Made by a program: the position numbers and the translations under genes. The notes under the pieces are model-generated. The model did no database searches and had not been told where the DNA came from. It worked only from the letters and a program-made list of their open reading frames with translations. 35,794 nt of DNA from Gemmata sp. (GTDB taxonomy: Bacteria; Planctomycetota; Planctomycetia; Gemmatales; Gemmataceae), in assembly GCA_025055115.1 (NCBI GenBank), contig JANWYJ010000076.1, forward strand, positions 1 to 35,794, read 5' to 3'. This document shows positions 7,842 to 15,457 of the stretch, piece after piece (position 1 is the first letter of the stretch; each line of letters opens with the position of its first letter).

Positions 7842-8591
7842 ATGCGTGGTTTATTACTGGTCATGGTCTGTGCAATAATTGAACAGGCCCTGTTCGATTT
7901 TGGCACAATCTCTGAGTGCCACAGCGCGTCAGCACCGCCCACGACAGCGAAGGAAGCGTTCCAACCCTTCCAAGGATTGATCGGCTCTTGGAAGGGCCGC
8001 GGCACTCCGGAAGGCAACAAGGATGAACGCGCCGCCGGAGCGTGGGAAGAAAAAATCACTTGGGAATGGAAGTTTCAAGACGGCGACGCCTGGTTGCACA
8101 TCCGCTTCACCGGCAGTAAGCATTTCATGCATGGCGACCTCCGCTACACTCCCGCAGGCGATGCCAGCGAAGCCCGTTTCACCCTCACGCTCAGCTGCTC
8201 TGATCGTTCGACGGCTACCTTCGCCGGTACCTACGACGCCCAACTGCGCGTCTTAACGCTAACGCGTACCGATGGCCCAGCGACTGAAGAGCAGCGGTTG
8301 GTCTTTAGCCTGCTACATCCTAACCGCTACCTGTACCGGTTCGATGTTCGCCCAGCTCATACCAAGGTGGCCTTCACGAAAAAATACCAAGTCGGCGCGA
8401 CCAAAGAGGGCGAGGCGTTCGCCCAAGTGCCCAAAGGCCCTGAATGCATCGTCAGCGGCGGACTGGGTACCATCACGGTGGTTTATAAAGGCCAAACGTA
8501 TTACGTGTGCTGCTCCGGTTGCCGCGACGAGTTCCGCGCGCATCCCGAAAAGTACATCCGCGAGGCCGAAGCCAAAGCGCAGGGGAAATGA
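7842..8591 (+). CDS. Secreted protein with DUF1579-like N domain and C-terminal TRASH-type metal site
   Basis: The 249-residue product begins with a hydrophobic leader (about 1-31, somewhat irregular, with SECHSASA near its end). Residues about 40-185 form a beta-rich domain like DUF1579/lipocalin-type proteins (FQGLIGSWKGRGTPEGN). The C terminus (about 200-240) has C202, then 20 residues, C223, three residues, C227 within YYVCCSGCRDEFRAHPEKYI. This spacing is that of TRASH/YHS-type metal-binding domains, which bind copper, zinc or other soft metals in metal handling and sensing. GGAGAG upstream of the ATG at 7842 supports the start. It stands alone between csrA and a HEAT-repeat protein. The combination suggests an envelope metal-binding protein, but no function is known. 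Confidence 0.65.
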   Translation: MRGLLLVMVCAIIEQALFDFGTISECHSASAPPTTAKEAFQPFQGLIGSWKGRGTPEGNKDERAAGAWEEKITWEWKFQDGDAWLHIRFTGSKHFMHGDLRYTPAGDASEARFTLTLSCSDRSTATFAGTYDAQLRVLTLTRTDGPATEEQRLVFSLLHPNRYLYRFDVRPAHTKVAFTKKYQVGATKEGEAFAQVPKGPECIVSGGLGTITVVYKGQTYYVCCSGCRDEFRAHPEKYIREAEAKAQGK

Positions 8592-8650
8592 GCGGATCGC
8601 CCGCGTCTATTCCCGAAACCCAAGCCATAGCGCCAAGGAAATGAGCGGAT
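8584..8650. repeat. 14-bp direct repeat containing the stop codon of the upstream gene
   Basis: ggaaatgagcggat occurs at 8584-8597, where its TGA is the stop codon (8589-8591), and again at 8637-8650. The remaining gap up to the next start at 8862 shows only the ribosome binding site GAGGAG (8852-8857). Confidence 0.75.
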
Positions 8651-8861
8651 ACCTCCCGCAATCCCGCCCTCCCGATGCCGGCGCGGTCCGACGAGGCGGT
8701 GCTTATCGAGACTGTCGGCAGGGAAACTTGGAGCGACGGCGACCATCCGCACATCGCGACTTCCAACGAAAGGGACGGCCCCGGCGTTGAGCCAAGTAGC
8801 CCACCGCCGGGGCGCGAGTTACAATCCAGTCTGCCAGTTGCGGCATCCGTTGAGGAGCATC

Positions 8862-10352
8862 ATGAAGAAGCTATTCAGCTCTGTGGGGCTAGTCGGATGG
8901 GCCATCGGAGCCGCAATCGCGAACCCCCCTTCGCCCGAACCGATGGTGCCACTGCCGCAACTGGTGCAGCAACTCGGCGCCGACGATTTTCGCACGCGGG
9001 AGAAGGCCTCGGCCAGCCTGGAGAATGCCGGTCCGGCGGCGATTCCTCACTTGCAGAAGGCATTGCAAACCGACAATCCAGAAATACGCCTGCGGGCGGC
9101 AGCGATTCTGGCGAAACTCCAACGTACCGTCGATAGCACCGAACGTCTGGCCGCACGCCGCGTGGCTTTGAACTATCGGAATATGCCGCTGGGAGCTGCT
9201 CTCAACGACTTCCGCAGCCGCAGCGGCTTACCCATCCAGCTCGACGCCAGCCAACTGGCCGATCCCTTCCGTCAGATCACGCTGCAAACCGAGGAACTGC
9301 CCGTTTGGGAAGCCCTGGAAGCCTTCTGCACCGCCGCCGGCCTGCGCGAACGCTTCCACCACGAGATTGATTTTCCCAAAAAACCGACCGCCGACTCCCG
9401 CCGCTACATCTCCCTGCCGCTGCTGCCAACCGCCGAACGGGTACCGATTGTTCTTGGGGATGACGACGGCGCAGCGCCGCGAGCTATCGGCGACCGACGC
9501 ACCGCAGTGCGCGTGCTGGTGCTGCCGCCATCGTTCCCCGGCCATCGCACGATTTTGGGCCGCGGTGAAGTGGTGCTCTGCTTCGACATCATGCCCACCC
9601 CCGGCCTGAAGTGGCAAGACGGCGCGACGGTGAAAATCCGCCAAGTGATCGACGATGCCGCCCGTTATGGCAGTGGTGGCAGTCGCCGCGACCACCCCGC
9701 GCCGGCCGACGGTCAGGAGGTGGTGGCGTTCGCTGCGCCTGGCGGGGCGGTTTTCGGCCCGGGGGGGATACGGTTCGATCCCACCGGACGGCCCATCTAT
9801 CCCGCCACGATTCCCAATCCGCGCATCGTTCCTGTGTCGTTGAAGCTTGGTACTCCGCACGCCAAGAAACTCCGCCGGCTCGAAGGGACGGTGGTGGGCG
9901 AAATCGATGTGGCCCATCAGCCCCTCATCACCGTGAAAGACCCCATCCGCTATGTCGGCAACAGCTTCTATGGACCCGGCGAAGTGCAACTGAAGATTCG
10001 AGGCGTCAACGAGCACGGCGACCAAGCCAACCTCCAGTTGGAATTGGCCCACCCGACGCCGTGGATGTTGAACGCCCGCCGCGGCTGGAATCCCGGTGGC
10101 ATCTGGCCGGAATCCCCGCAATCCACTCAAACGATGCCCACCGTGCGGCTCTACGATGCCTCCGGCCGCGAGATCACCACCAAAATCAGCAACTACTTCG
10201 TCAGTACCTCGAACGACGACCAACTGTATGAGCATACGTTCTCACTGAGTTATGCGAAGACCACCCATCCCCCGGCTAAGCTCGTGGTGGTGGGTACGCG
10301 ACCCGTGGTGGTCGAAGTTCCGTTTGTCCTGGAGAACGTGCCGTTGCCGTAA
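8862..10352 (+). CDS. Secreted HEAT-repeat / STN-like domain protein
   Basis: The 496-residue product starts with MKKLFSSVGLVGWAIGAAIA, a signal peptide with cleavage near residue 20. Residues 30-88 form helical HEAT-like units (LGADDFRTREKASASLEN, then NPEIRLRAAAILAKLQ). Residues about 99-162 look like the short N domain of secretins and TonB receptors (STN): VALNYRNMPLGAALNDF, then LPVWEALEAFCTAAGL. The rest is beta-rich with no family I can name. Planctomycetes have many such exported HEAT/STN proteins of unknown role. GAGGAG four bases before the ATG at 8862 fixes the start; an upstream start at 8787 would give a poor leader. The stop codon TAA lies inside a 26-bp tandem repeat. Confidence 0.65.
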   Translation: MKKLFSSVGLVGWAIGAAIANPPSPEPMVPLPQLVQQLGADDFRTREKASASLENAGPAAIPHLQKALQTDNPEIRLRAAAILAKLQRTVDSTERLAARRVALNYRNMPLGAALNDFRSRSGLPIQLDASQLADPFRQITLQTEELPVWEALEAFCTAAGLRERFHHEIDFPKKPTADSRRYISLPLLPTAERVPIVLGDDDGAAPRAIGDRRTAVRVLVLPPSFPGHRTILGRGEVVLCFDIMPTPGLKWQDGATVKIRQVIDDAARYGSGGSRRDHPAPADGQEVVAFAAPGGAVFGPGGIRFDPTGRPIYPATIPNPRIVPVSLKLGTPHAKKLRRLEGTVVGEIDVAHQPLITVKDPIRYVGNSFYGPGEVQLKIRGVNEHGDQANLQLELAHPTPWMLNARRGWNPGGIWPESPQSTQTMPTVRLYDASGREITTKISNYFVSTSNDDQLYEHTFSLSYAKTTHPPAKLVVVGTRPVVVEVPFVLENVPLP

Positions 10353-10399
10353 GGGCCTGTCCGATTGGTGATGCGTAAGTGCCTGTCCGATTCGTGATG
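10348..10399. repeat. 26-bp tandem duplication containing the stop codon
   Basis: Units 10348-10373 and 10374-10399 start with cgtaag and share gcctgtccgatt; they differ at two positions. The TAA in the first unit (10350-10352) is the stop codon of the HEAT/STN gene, so the second unit carries a copied stop codon. Confidence 0.88.
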
Positions 10400-10501
10400 A
10401 ACGTTGCGGCTGGTTGAGAACGTCGTCCTTTCGCCCACGGGTGGTCGCGGTGGGGGAGCCGCTGGCTGCGCCCCGGCTCCGTTCGAGGCTCGGTCGTTGT
10501 C

Positions 10502-10722
10502 GTGCCCAGACGTGGTGACGTATCCGCAGGATTACTCGTGGGGATGTAGGGATTACTCGTGGTCACTTGTTGCCCCATCCTTCAGGCACCAAGCAGGTGC
10601 CCAGACGTGGGGATGTAGCCGCGGGATTGCTAGCCGCGGGCCTTGCACTGGTCAACCGACTGGTCATTGCGTTCATCTGTACACAGATGTAGCCGCGGGA
10701 TTGCTAGCCGCGGGCCTTGCAC
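10502..10722. repeat. Nested direct repeats, including an exact 37-bp pair
   Basis: An exact 37-bp unit starting gatgtagccgcgggattg occurs at 10612-10648 and 10686-10722. Each unit contains tagccgcggg twice. Diverged relatives precede it: tgcccagacgtgg at about 10503 and 10598, and ggattactcgtgg at 10529-10541 and 10550-10562. A hairpin with 7-bp arms (10674-10680 with 10683-10689) overlaps the left edge of the second 37-bp unit. Confidence 0.88.
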
Positions 10723-10795
10723 CGCGGCGCGACGTTCGGACGCAGTTTCTCACAATCTCTATTCTCTCACAATCTCCATGAAAATAGCCCCATCG

Positions 10796-10900
10796 ATCAA
10801 AAAGTTGAAAAAATTCTGCACTCTTGGTCAGTATCTGGACAATTTCGCGTGCTAGCTGGGGTAGCCGTCAATCAAAAAGTTGAAAAAATTCTGCACTCTT
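10796..10900. repeat. Exact 30-bp A-rich direct repeat upstream of the second csrA
   Basis: Copies at 10796-10825 and 10871-10900 start with atcaaaaagttgaaaaaatt and end in ctgcactctt, 75 bp apart start to start. Their A-rich composition contrasts with the G+C-rich surroundings, so a regulatory role is possible, but no known operator matches. Confidence 0.88.
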
Positions 10901-11137
10901 TGGCAGAATGCTCCTTGACGGCGCAACTTACCCGGTTTTACAGTGGGGAATGATGAGAAGCGGCGCAGGGTGTGCGGGGATGGCACACCTCCGCGGACAT
11001 CGGCCGTAGCCGCCGACCTCCGCGGGACCATGGGGGTATTGCGGCCCGCCGGAAGGGATTCCGCGGCCCGTGTTGTGGAGCCGGTATTCCAGATGACCGA
11101 CTCAGGACCAGACTGACTCCTCAAAAAATAGACACCA

Positions 11138-11356
11138 ATGCTCGTACTGTCCAGAAAAAAAAATGAGTCGATTGTGATTAACAATGACATTGTTATCACA
11201 ATTGTCGAAATCCGCGGCGACAAGGTCCGGCTGGGAATTGAAGCTCCCAAGGATGTTCCGGTGCACCGGCAAGAAGTCTATGAGGCGATTCACGGTATCA
11301 AAGCCCCGGTGCCGACCATGAGCGCCAAGCCGGACGACACGAACAACCGTGGTTGA
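11138..11356 (+). CDS. csrA: Carbon storage regulator CsrA, second copy
   Basis: A standard-length CsrA of 72 residues. It keeps L4, R6, E10, GIEAP (33-37) and the H43-R44 pair of the RNA-binding surface. R7 is K and G15 is N. It differs clearly from the copy at 7233, so it is an old paralogue rather than a recent duplicate. No convincing Shine-Dalgarno sequence precedes the ATG; the leader is A-rich (ctcaaaaaatagacacc), unlike the strong AGGAGG of the first copy, so the two are probably controlled differently. It is single and not in an operon. Targets are unknown; in other bacteria CsrA often controls flagellar messages, and a flagellar operon lies 7 kb away on the other strand. Confidence 0.92.
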   Translation: MLVLSRKKNESIVINNDIVITIVEIRGDKVRLGIEAPKDVPVHRQEVYEAIHGIKAPVPTMSAKPDDTNNRG

Positions 11357-11771
11357 AGGCCTCCGTGGGCCGGCCTGATGCTCCGCTCTGAGGCGACAAG
11401 CCTGGAGCCGGTTTCCCCCCTTATTCCTTCAACGGTTGCTAATCCTTCCGCTGTGGCAGCAGGGGATCGAGTTGAAGATCGGTTCTCCGTTGTTGCCGAT
11501 CTGGAACAGCGTTCGAATCATCGTGATGGTGGTGAATGACAATATCGTGATGGTGGTGAGGGACAATCGCCCCCCGCACAAGCCATCGTCGCTGTCTGGA
11601 ATCGTGTTCTCAGCATCGTGGTGGTGGTCAATTGAGACTGTGCATCCACTCTCGCGCTGCGTGTGTGTTTGAAAATCGTTCGAATGATCGTGGTGGTGGT
11701 GAGAGCCGGAGTTGCCGATCGGTCCTTTTCCCTCAGCTCTTCCACCAAGGCGTCTGATCTTCTGGCCAACC
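11357..11771. other. 415-bp intergenic region with a degenerate repeat block
   Basis: Frames on both strands are open here only because of the repeated tggtggtg sequence. The minus-strand frame gives clusters of His and Thr-Ile repeats and is not a credible gene. No promoter was identified for the CoA-binding protein gene that follows. Confidence 0.5.
11520..11710. repeat. Four diverged 24-bp units
   Basis: Two tandem units (11520-11543 and 11544-11567) start atcgtgatggtggtga and end in gacaat. Two diverged units with atcgtggtggtggt lie at 11615-11638 and 11687-11710. The first and fourth are both preceded by gttcgaat, and gttgccgatc occurs on both sides of the block, suggesting an older, larger duplication. 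Confidence 0.75.
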
Positions 11772-12155
11772 ATGACTCGCACCGTCGCTGTGATCGGGGC
11801 TAGCACGGATCGCCGCAAGTTCGGCAACAAGGCCGTTCGCGCTCACCTGGCCGCAGGCTACACCGTCTATCCGGTCAACCCTCAGGCCCTCGAAGTGGAA
11901 TCGCTGCCCGCTTATGCTTCCCTGAGTGATGTTCCGGCTGGCCCGTTAGATCGCGTTACTGTGTATGTGCCGCCGGCGATCGGTCGAACGATCCTGCCGG
12001 CGATTGCGGCCCGCGCCCCGGCGGAAGTGTGGTTCAACCCCGGTGCCGACGACCCCGGGGTGTTGGCCGAAGCGCGCCGTTGGGGGTTGAATGTCATCGT
12101 GGGGTGCAGCATCGTGGCCTTGGGCTTTTCCCCGCAACAATTTCCCGACGAATGA
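11772..12155 (+). CDS. CoA-binding protein (YccU-like)
   Basis: The 127-residue product is a single Rossmann domain of the CoA_binding_2 type. It has VAVIGASTDRRKFGNKA at the N terminus (nucleotide-binding loop), then YTVYPVNPQA, a central VTVYVPP and a late NPGADDPGVLAEARRWG followed by VIVGCSIVALG. The length matches the stand-alone family, which binds CoA in structural work but has no settled physiological role. The ATG at 11772 matches the family N terminus; a longer frame from 11712 has no support. The next gene starts 85 bases later behind its own probable promoter, so cotranscription is not needed. Confidence 0.88.
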   Translation: MTRTVAVIGASTDRRKFGNKAVRAHLAAGYTVYPVNPQALEVESLPAYASLSDVPAGPLDRVTVYVPPAIGRTILPAIAARAPAEVWFNPGADDPGVLAEARRWGLNVIVGCSIVALGFSPQQFPDE

Positions 12156-12170
12156 AGCATGGACTCCGGC

Positions 12171-12198
12171 TTGATTTGTGTGGCGGTTTGTCTATAGT
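12171..12198 (+). promoter_or_regulatory. Probable sigma70 promoter of the LptD-like gene
   Basis: TTGATT (12171-12176) and TATAGT (12193-12198) with a 16-base spacer match -35 and -10 consensus at four and five of six positions. The position is 42 bases upstream of the chosen start codon, between two genes in the same direction. Confidence 0.5.
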
Positions 12199-12240
12199 CC
12201 CGCGCCTTCCAGGAGAGGACCATACAGCCGGAGAAACCGC

Positions 12241-14970
12241 GTGGGGAGCGGGCGGGTACCAACCTGTGTCGGGCTGGTCGCGTTACTGGCGATGCTCTGT
12301 GGGGCGTCGTGGGCGGCGGCTCAACCGGTGCGCCGCGTTGCGGAATTAGCCGATCCGTGGGCCGGCCTTTCCCTTCCGACCGAAGGCGAGATGCCGCCGC
12401 CGGCGCTGGTGCCGCCCCGCACGGCGTATCAGCCCCCTTCGCCCCGCGAGCCGGCCGGCAATTCCGCGCCGCCTTTGGGTCTAGCACCTCCCACGGCCAC
12501 CCCCAAAGCCCGGATTATCACCTATGGTCCACGCTACGGCCCGCCTCCGGATGTAGAAGGCACCGACTTGCCCGATGGCACCAAGCGGTTGCTCATCACC
12601 GGCGGGGTCGTCTTCAACATCGCCAGTCTCGACGGCAGCGAACGCACGGAATTCGCCACCGATCACGCCGTGGTGTGGATTCGCAACGCCGGCGACCAAG
12701 TGGACATCAACGGACTGATCACCGAAGGCGGTGGGAAGAACGCGGTCGAGGTATATATGGCCGGCAACGTCATCATCCGCACGACGCAAGCCGGCAAAGG
12801 TCAGCCGATCACGCAAACGCTCCGTGCTCAGGAAGTCTATTACGACACGGCCAGCAACAAAGCCGTCGCCCTCCAGGCCGCTTTGGAGTTGGCCATTCCG
12901 CAAGTGCCTGATGCTCTGCATATTACCGGGCAAGAAGTGCGCCGGCTCGACTTGGAAAACTGGGAAATTCTCCAAGGTTCGGCCAATGCCAGCAAATTGC
13001 CCAGCGATCCCGGCTTGCGGCTCGATGCCCAGCGTTTCACGCTCAGCCAACGGTCCGTGGTGCGGCGGAATATCTTCGGCATTCCTTTCCGCGATGTCCG
13101 CACGGGTCAACCCGTGGAGTATCTCGAACAGATCGTGACCGGGGAGAATGTGGTCACGCGGCTGGCCAATATTCCGATTTTCTATTGGCCCAAAGTGCGG
13201 CTCGATGCGACCGACCCCCTTGGCCCGCTCGAAGGCTTCAACTTCGGTGTCAACCGGCAGTTCGGCACGCAGTTCGGCACCACCTGGGATATTTACGAGC
13301 TACTGGCCCTGCGACCGCCGCCGTCGCACAAGTGGCGCTTGAATCTCGACTATTTGACGAAACGCGGGCCGGCCGCCGGGACCGACTACCTCTACCGCGT
13401 ACCCAGTGAATCCCCCGACGAGCCGCCGCTGGGTCAGGGGCTGATCCGGCTTTATGGCATTGTGGATGATGGTTTCGACCTGCTCGGTGGCCCCCGCGGC
13501 ATCGACCCCCTGCCCCCCAACACCCGCGGCCGGGCCTTGTGGCGGCACCAACAAGAAATTCTCGACAGCCTCTACTTCCAAGGTCAGCTCGGCCTGCTCA
13601 GCGATAAGAACTTCCTGGAACAATTCTACAAGAACGAATTCGACCTTGGCCCCAACCAAGAGACCTTCGCCTATCTGGCCTGGCAGCGCCGCACCTACGG
13701 AGCTACCCTCTTGACGCAGCAACGTGTTGGCCAAGCCTGGCAACCGCAAACGAATTGGCTGCCCCGGATCGACGGCCACCTCATCGGCCAGACGTTTCTG
13801 GATGACTGGTTCGTGTACAGCGCTCGGGCCCACGCAGCTTATGCCCAACTGCGCCCCGCGGAGTACAACCCCTATTCCCTGCTACCCACCGATCAACGCA
13901 CCGACACAGGCCGCTTCGGCCTCTGGCAAGAACTGAGCCTGCCTTTGCCGGTGGGGCCTCTGAAGTTCACACCCTACGGGATTCTCGATCTGACCGAATA
14001 CACCCACGACCTCAACGGCAACGAGATTGGCCGCATCGCCGGTGGCGGTGGGGCACGGGCCAGCCTGCCGTTCTCGCGCCTCTACCGCGAGGTCAATAGT
14101 GAATTGCTCAATCTGCGCGGTTTGTATCACAAAGCGATTCTCGGGGCCAACTACCGCTACATCCAATCGAATGTCCCGTACACACAACTGCCCTATCTGG
14201 ACCGATTGACCAACGATGCGATCGACCAATCGTGGCGCTACATCACACCGCTGCAATCGACCTTGGTGCCAGGGCCGGACGGTCTGGCTTTGCAGAATGC
14301 CGCGGGTGTTAGCGTCTTCAATCCGCAGCAGTACGCCATTCGCCGCCTGGTCGAGAACCGCATCGACACAGTCGACGATATCCACGTGCTGCAATTGGAT
14401 TTGCGGCAACGCTTCCAAACCAAACGGGGCTATCCGGGGATGGAACACACCGTCGATTTCCTCACCGTTGATGTGTCGGCCTCGTACTTCCCCGAAGCCA
14501 ACCGCGACAACTTCGGCAACCCCTTCGCCTTTTTGGAATACGCGACATTGTGGAATATCGGCGACCGCACCGCGATTGTCGCCAACGGCTGGTTTGAACC
14601 CTATGAGAACGGCAGCCGGTATTGGAACGCCGGGATTTATCTCAATCGCACCGACCGGACGAACTTCTTTGTTGGTTATCGGCAAACCGATCCGCTCAAT
14701 AGCAAAGCGGTGACCGCGAACGTGGCGTATCAACTCAGCTCGCGGTACTTTGTCAGTCTGGGTGCCAGCTACGACTTTGGCATTCAAGCGGCCTTGTCGA
14801 ATTCCTTCGCGCTGACTCGCACCGGTACCGATCTGACGGTCACCCTCGGTTTCACTTATACCGCGTTTGTGAACAACTTCGGCTTCCAGTTCCTGATCGT
14901 GCCGAATCTGGCGGCGAATTATGGGCGCTCGGTCGCTCCGCTGACAGGCCAGGCGCTCGGTCGCCGTTAG
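12241..14970 (+). CDS. lptD: LptD-like outer-membrane LPS-assembly protein
   Basis: In Gram-negative bacteria LptD is the outer-membrane barrel that inserts lipopolysaccharide into the outer leaflet. The 909-residue product has a signal peptide (about 1-27, ending SWAAAQ), a Pro-rich linker to about residue 90, and an OstA-like beta-jellyroll part at about 110-280. A long region of alternating hydrophobic and aromatic strands then runs to the end, as in a 26-strand barrel. The match to LptD is by architecture and by phrases such as LANIPIFYWPKVRLDATDPLG. No cysteine is present after the signal peptide, whereas proteobacterial LptD depends on disulfides. GTG at 12241 was chosen because GGAG lies eight bases upstream and it gives a clean signal peptide; a GTG at 12178 lies before the -10 box. 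No other lpt gene is nearby. Confidence 0.75.
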   Translation: MGSGRVPTCVGLVALLAMLCGASWAAAQPVRRVAELADPWAGLSLPTEGEMPPPALVPPRTAYQPPSPREPAGNSAPPLGLAPPTATPKARIITYGPRYGPPPDVEGTDLPDGTKRLLITGGVVFNIASLDGSERTEFATDHAVVWIRNAGDQVDINGLITEGGGKNAVEVYMAGNVIIRTTQAGKGQPITQTLRAQEVYYDTASNKAVALQAALELAIPQVPDALHITGQEVRRLDLENWEILQGSANASKLPSDPGLRLDAQRFTLSQRSVVRRNIFGIPFRDVRTGQPVEYLEQIVTGENVVTRLANIPIFYWPKVRLDATDPLGPLEGFNFGVNRQFGTQFGTTWDIYELLALRPPPSHKWRLNLDYLTKRGPAAGTDYLYRVPSESPDEPPLGQGLIRLYGIVDDGFDLLGGPRGIDPLPPNTRGRALWRHQQEILDSLYFQGQLGLLSDKNFLEQFYKNEFDLGPNQETFAYLAWQRRTYGATLLTQQRVGQAWQPQTNWLPRIDGHLIGQTFLDDWFVYSARAHAAYAQLRPAEYNPYSLLPTDQRTDTGRFGLWQELSLPLPVGPLKFTPYGILDLTEYTHDLNGNEIGRIAGGGGARASLPFSRLYREVNSELLNLRGLYHKAILGANYRYIQSNVPYTQLPYLDRLTNDAIDQSWRYITPLQSTLVPGPDGLALQNAAGVSVFNPQQYAIRRLVENRIDTVDDIHVLQLDLRQRFQTKRGYPGMEHTVDFLTVDVSASYFPEANRDNFGNPFAFLEYATLWNIGDRTAIVANGWFEPYENGSRYWNAGIYLNRTDRTNFFVGYRQTDPLNSKAVTANVAYQLSSRYFVSLGASYDFGIQAALSNSFALTRTGTDLTVTLGFTYTAFVNNFGFQFLIVPNLAANYGRSVAPLTGQALGRR

Positions 14971-15058
14971 CAGTCTCTGTAAGCTCCGGCGGTGCTGCAG
15001 GTATCTTCTGATGTCCCGCGTCGGTGCGGGTGGGGTATCACCACCAGAGGAGGCCGCC

Positions 15059-15448
15059 ATGAAGCCCTTTGTCATCGCTGCCGTGCTGGCAGCGGTTCTG
15101 ACGATGAGTGCAGCGCCGGTCGCATCGGCACAGTGGGTTGTGCAATCCCGCGGCGTGACGCCGTACGGAGCGATCGTAACGAATCGTCAAGTGTACAACT
15201 GGGATCGTATCCAATCCTACAACACCTATGTTTCCCCATTGGGAACGGTGAAAAAACAAGTCCTCTACACCGATGTGTGGGGCAACCGCTGGGGCCGGGC
15301 CGCAGGCTTCAACCCTTTTCTCGGCGTCGGCTATGACAAAACGTTTGTTCAACCGAACCCGCTGACTCCGCAACCACTTTTTGTCGCGCCGAATCCGCGC
15401 TGGGTCAGTCCGGGTTGGGTCAGTCCGGGTTGGGGGCGGCGCTGGTAG
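15059..15448 (+). CDS. Small secreted planctomycete protein, function unknown
   Basis: The 129-residue product has a clear signal peptide (about 1-24, cleavage after PVASA). The mature part is Gln/Asn/Tyr/Trp-rich without cysteines: it starts QWVVQSRGVTPYGAIVTNRQ and ends with repeats of WVSPGW. The in-frame repeat comes from tandem 15-bp units (tgggtcagtccgggt at 15410-15439). I do not recognise a family with confidence; similar short exported proteins are seen in planctomycetes. AGAGGAGG six bases before the ATG at 15059 fixes the start. The gene converges on the ImpE-like gene, ending 9 bases before it. Confidence 0.6.
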   Translation: MKPFVIAAVLAAVLTMSAAPVASAQWVVQSRGVTPYGAIVTNRQVYNWDRIQSYNTYVSPLGTVKKQVLYTDVWGNRWGRAAGFNPFLGVGYDKTFVQPNPLTPQPLFVAPNPRWVSPGWVSPGWGRRW

Positions 15449-15457
15449 CGAGGTCCC

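Larger units (their letters stand above)
10353..11137. other. 785-bp intergenic region, repeat-rich, no gene
   Basis: Between the HEAT/STN gene and the second csrA no frame shows a credible protein. The content is the three repeat groups listed separately, plus tctcacaatctc occurring twice near 10750-10776. No clear promoter boxes or terminator were identified. The last 235 bp before csrA show nothing recognisable. Confidence 0.6.

Noticed and set aside
11429-11830. Minus-strand frame with His clusters, resembling a metal-binding protein
   Set aside because: The His and Thr-Ile runs come from the repeated tggtggtg units and the frame overlaps the CoA-binding gene; it has no start signal.
13882-15075. 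397-codon frame antisense to the LptD-like gene
   Set aside because: No domain or signal peptide; explained by codon use of the real gene on the opposite strand.
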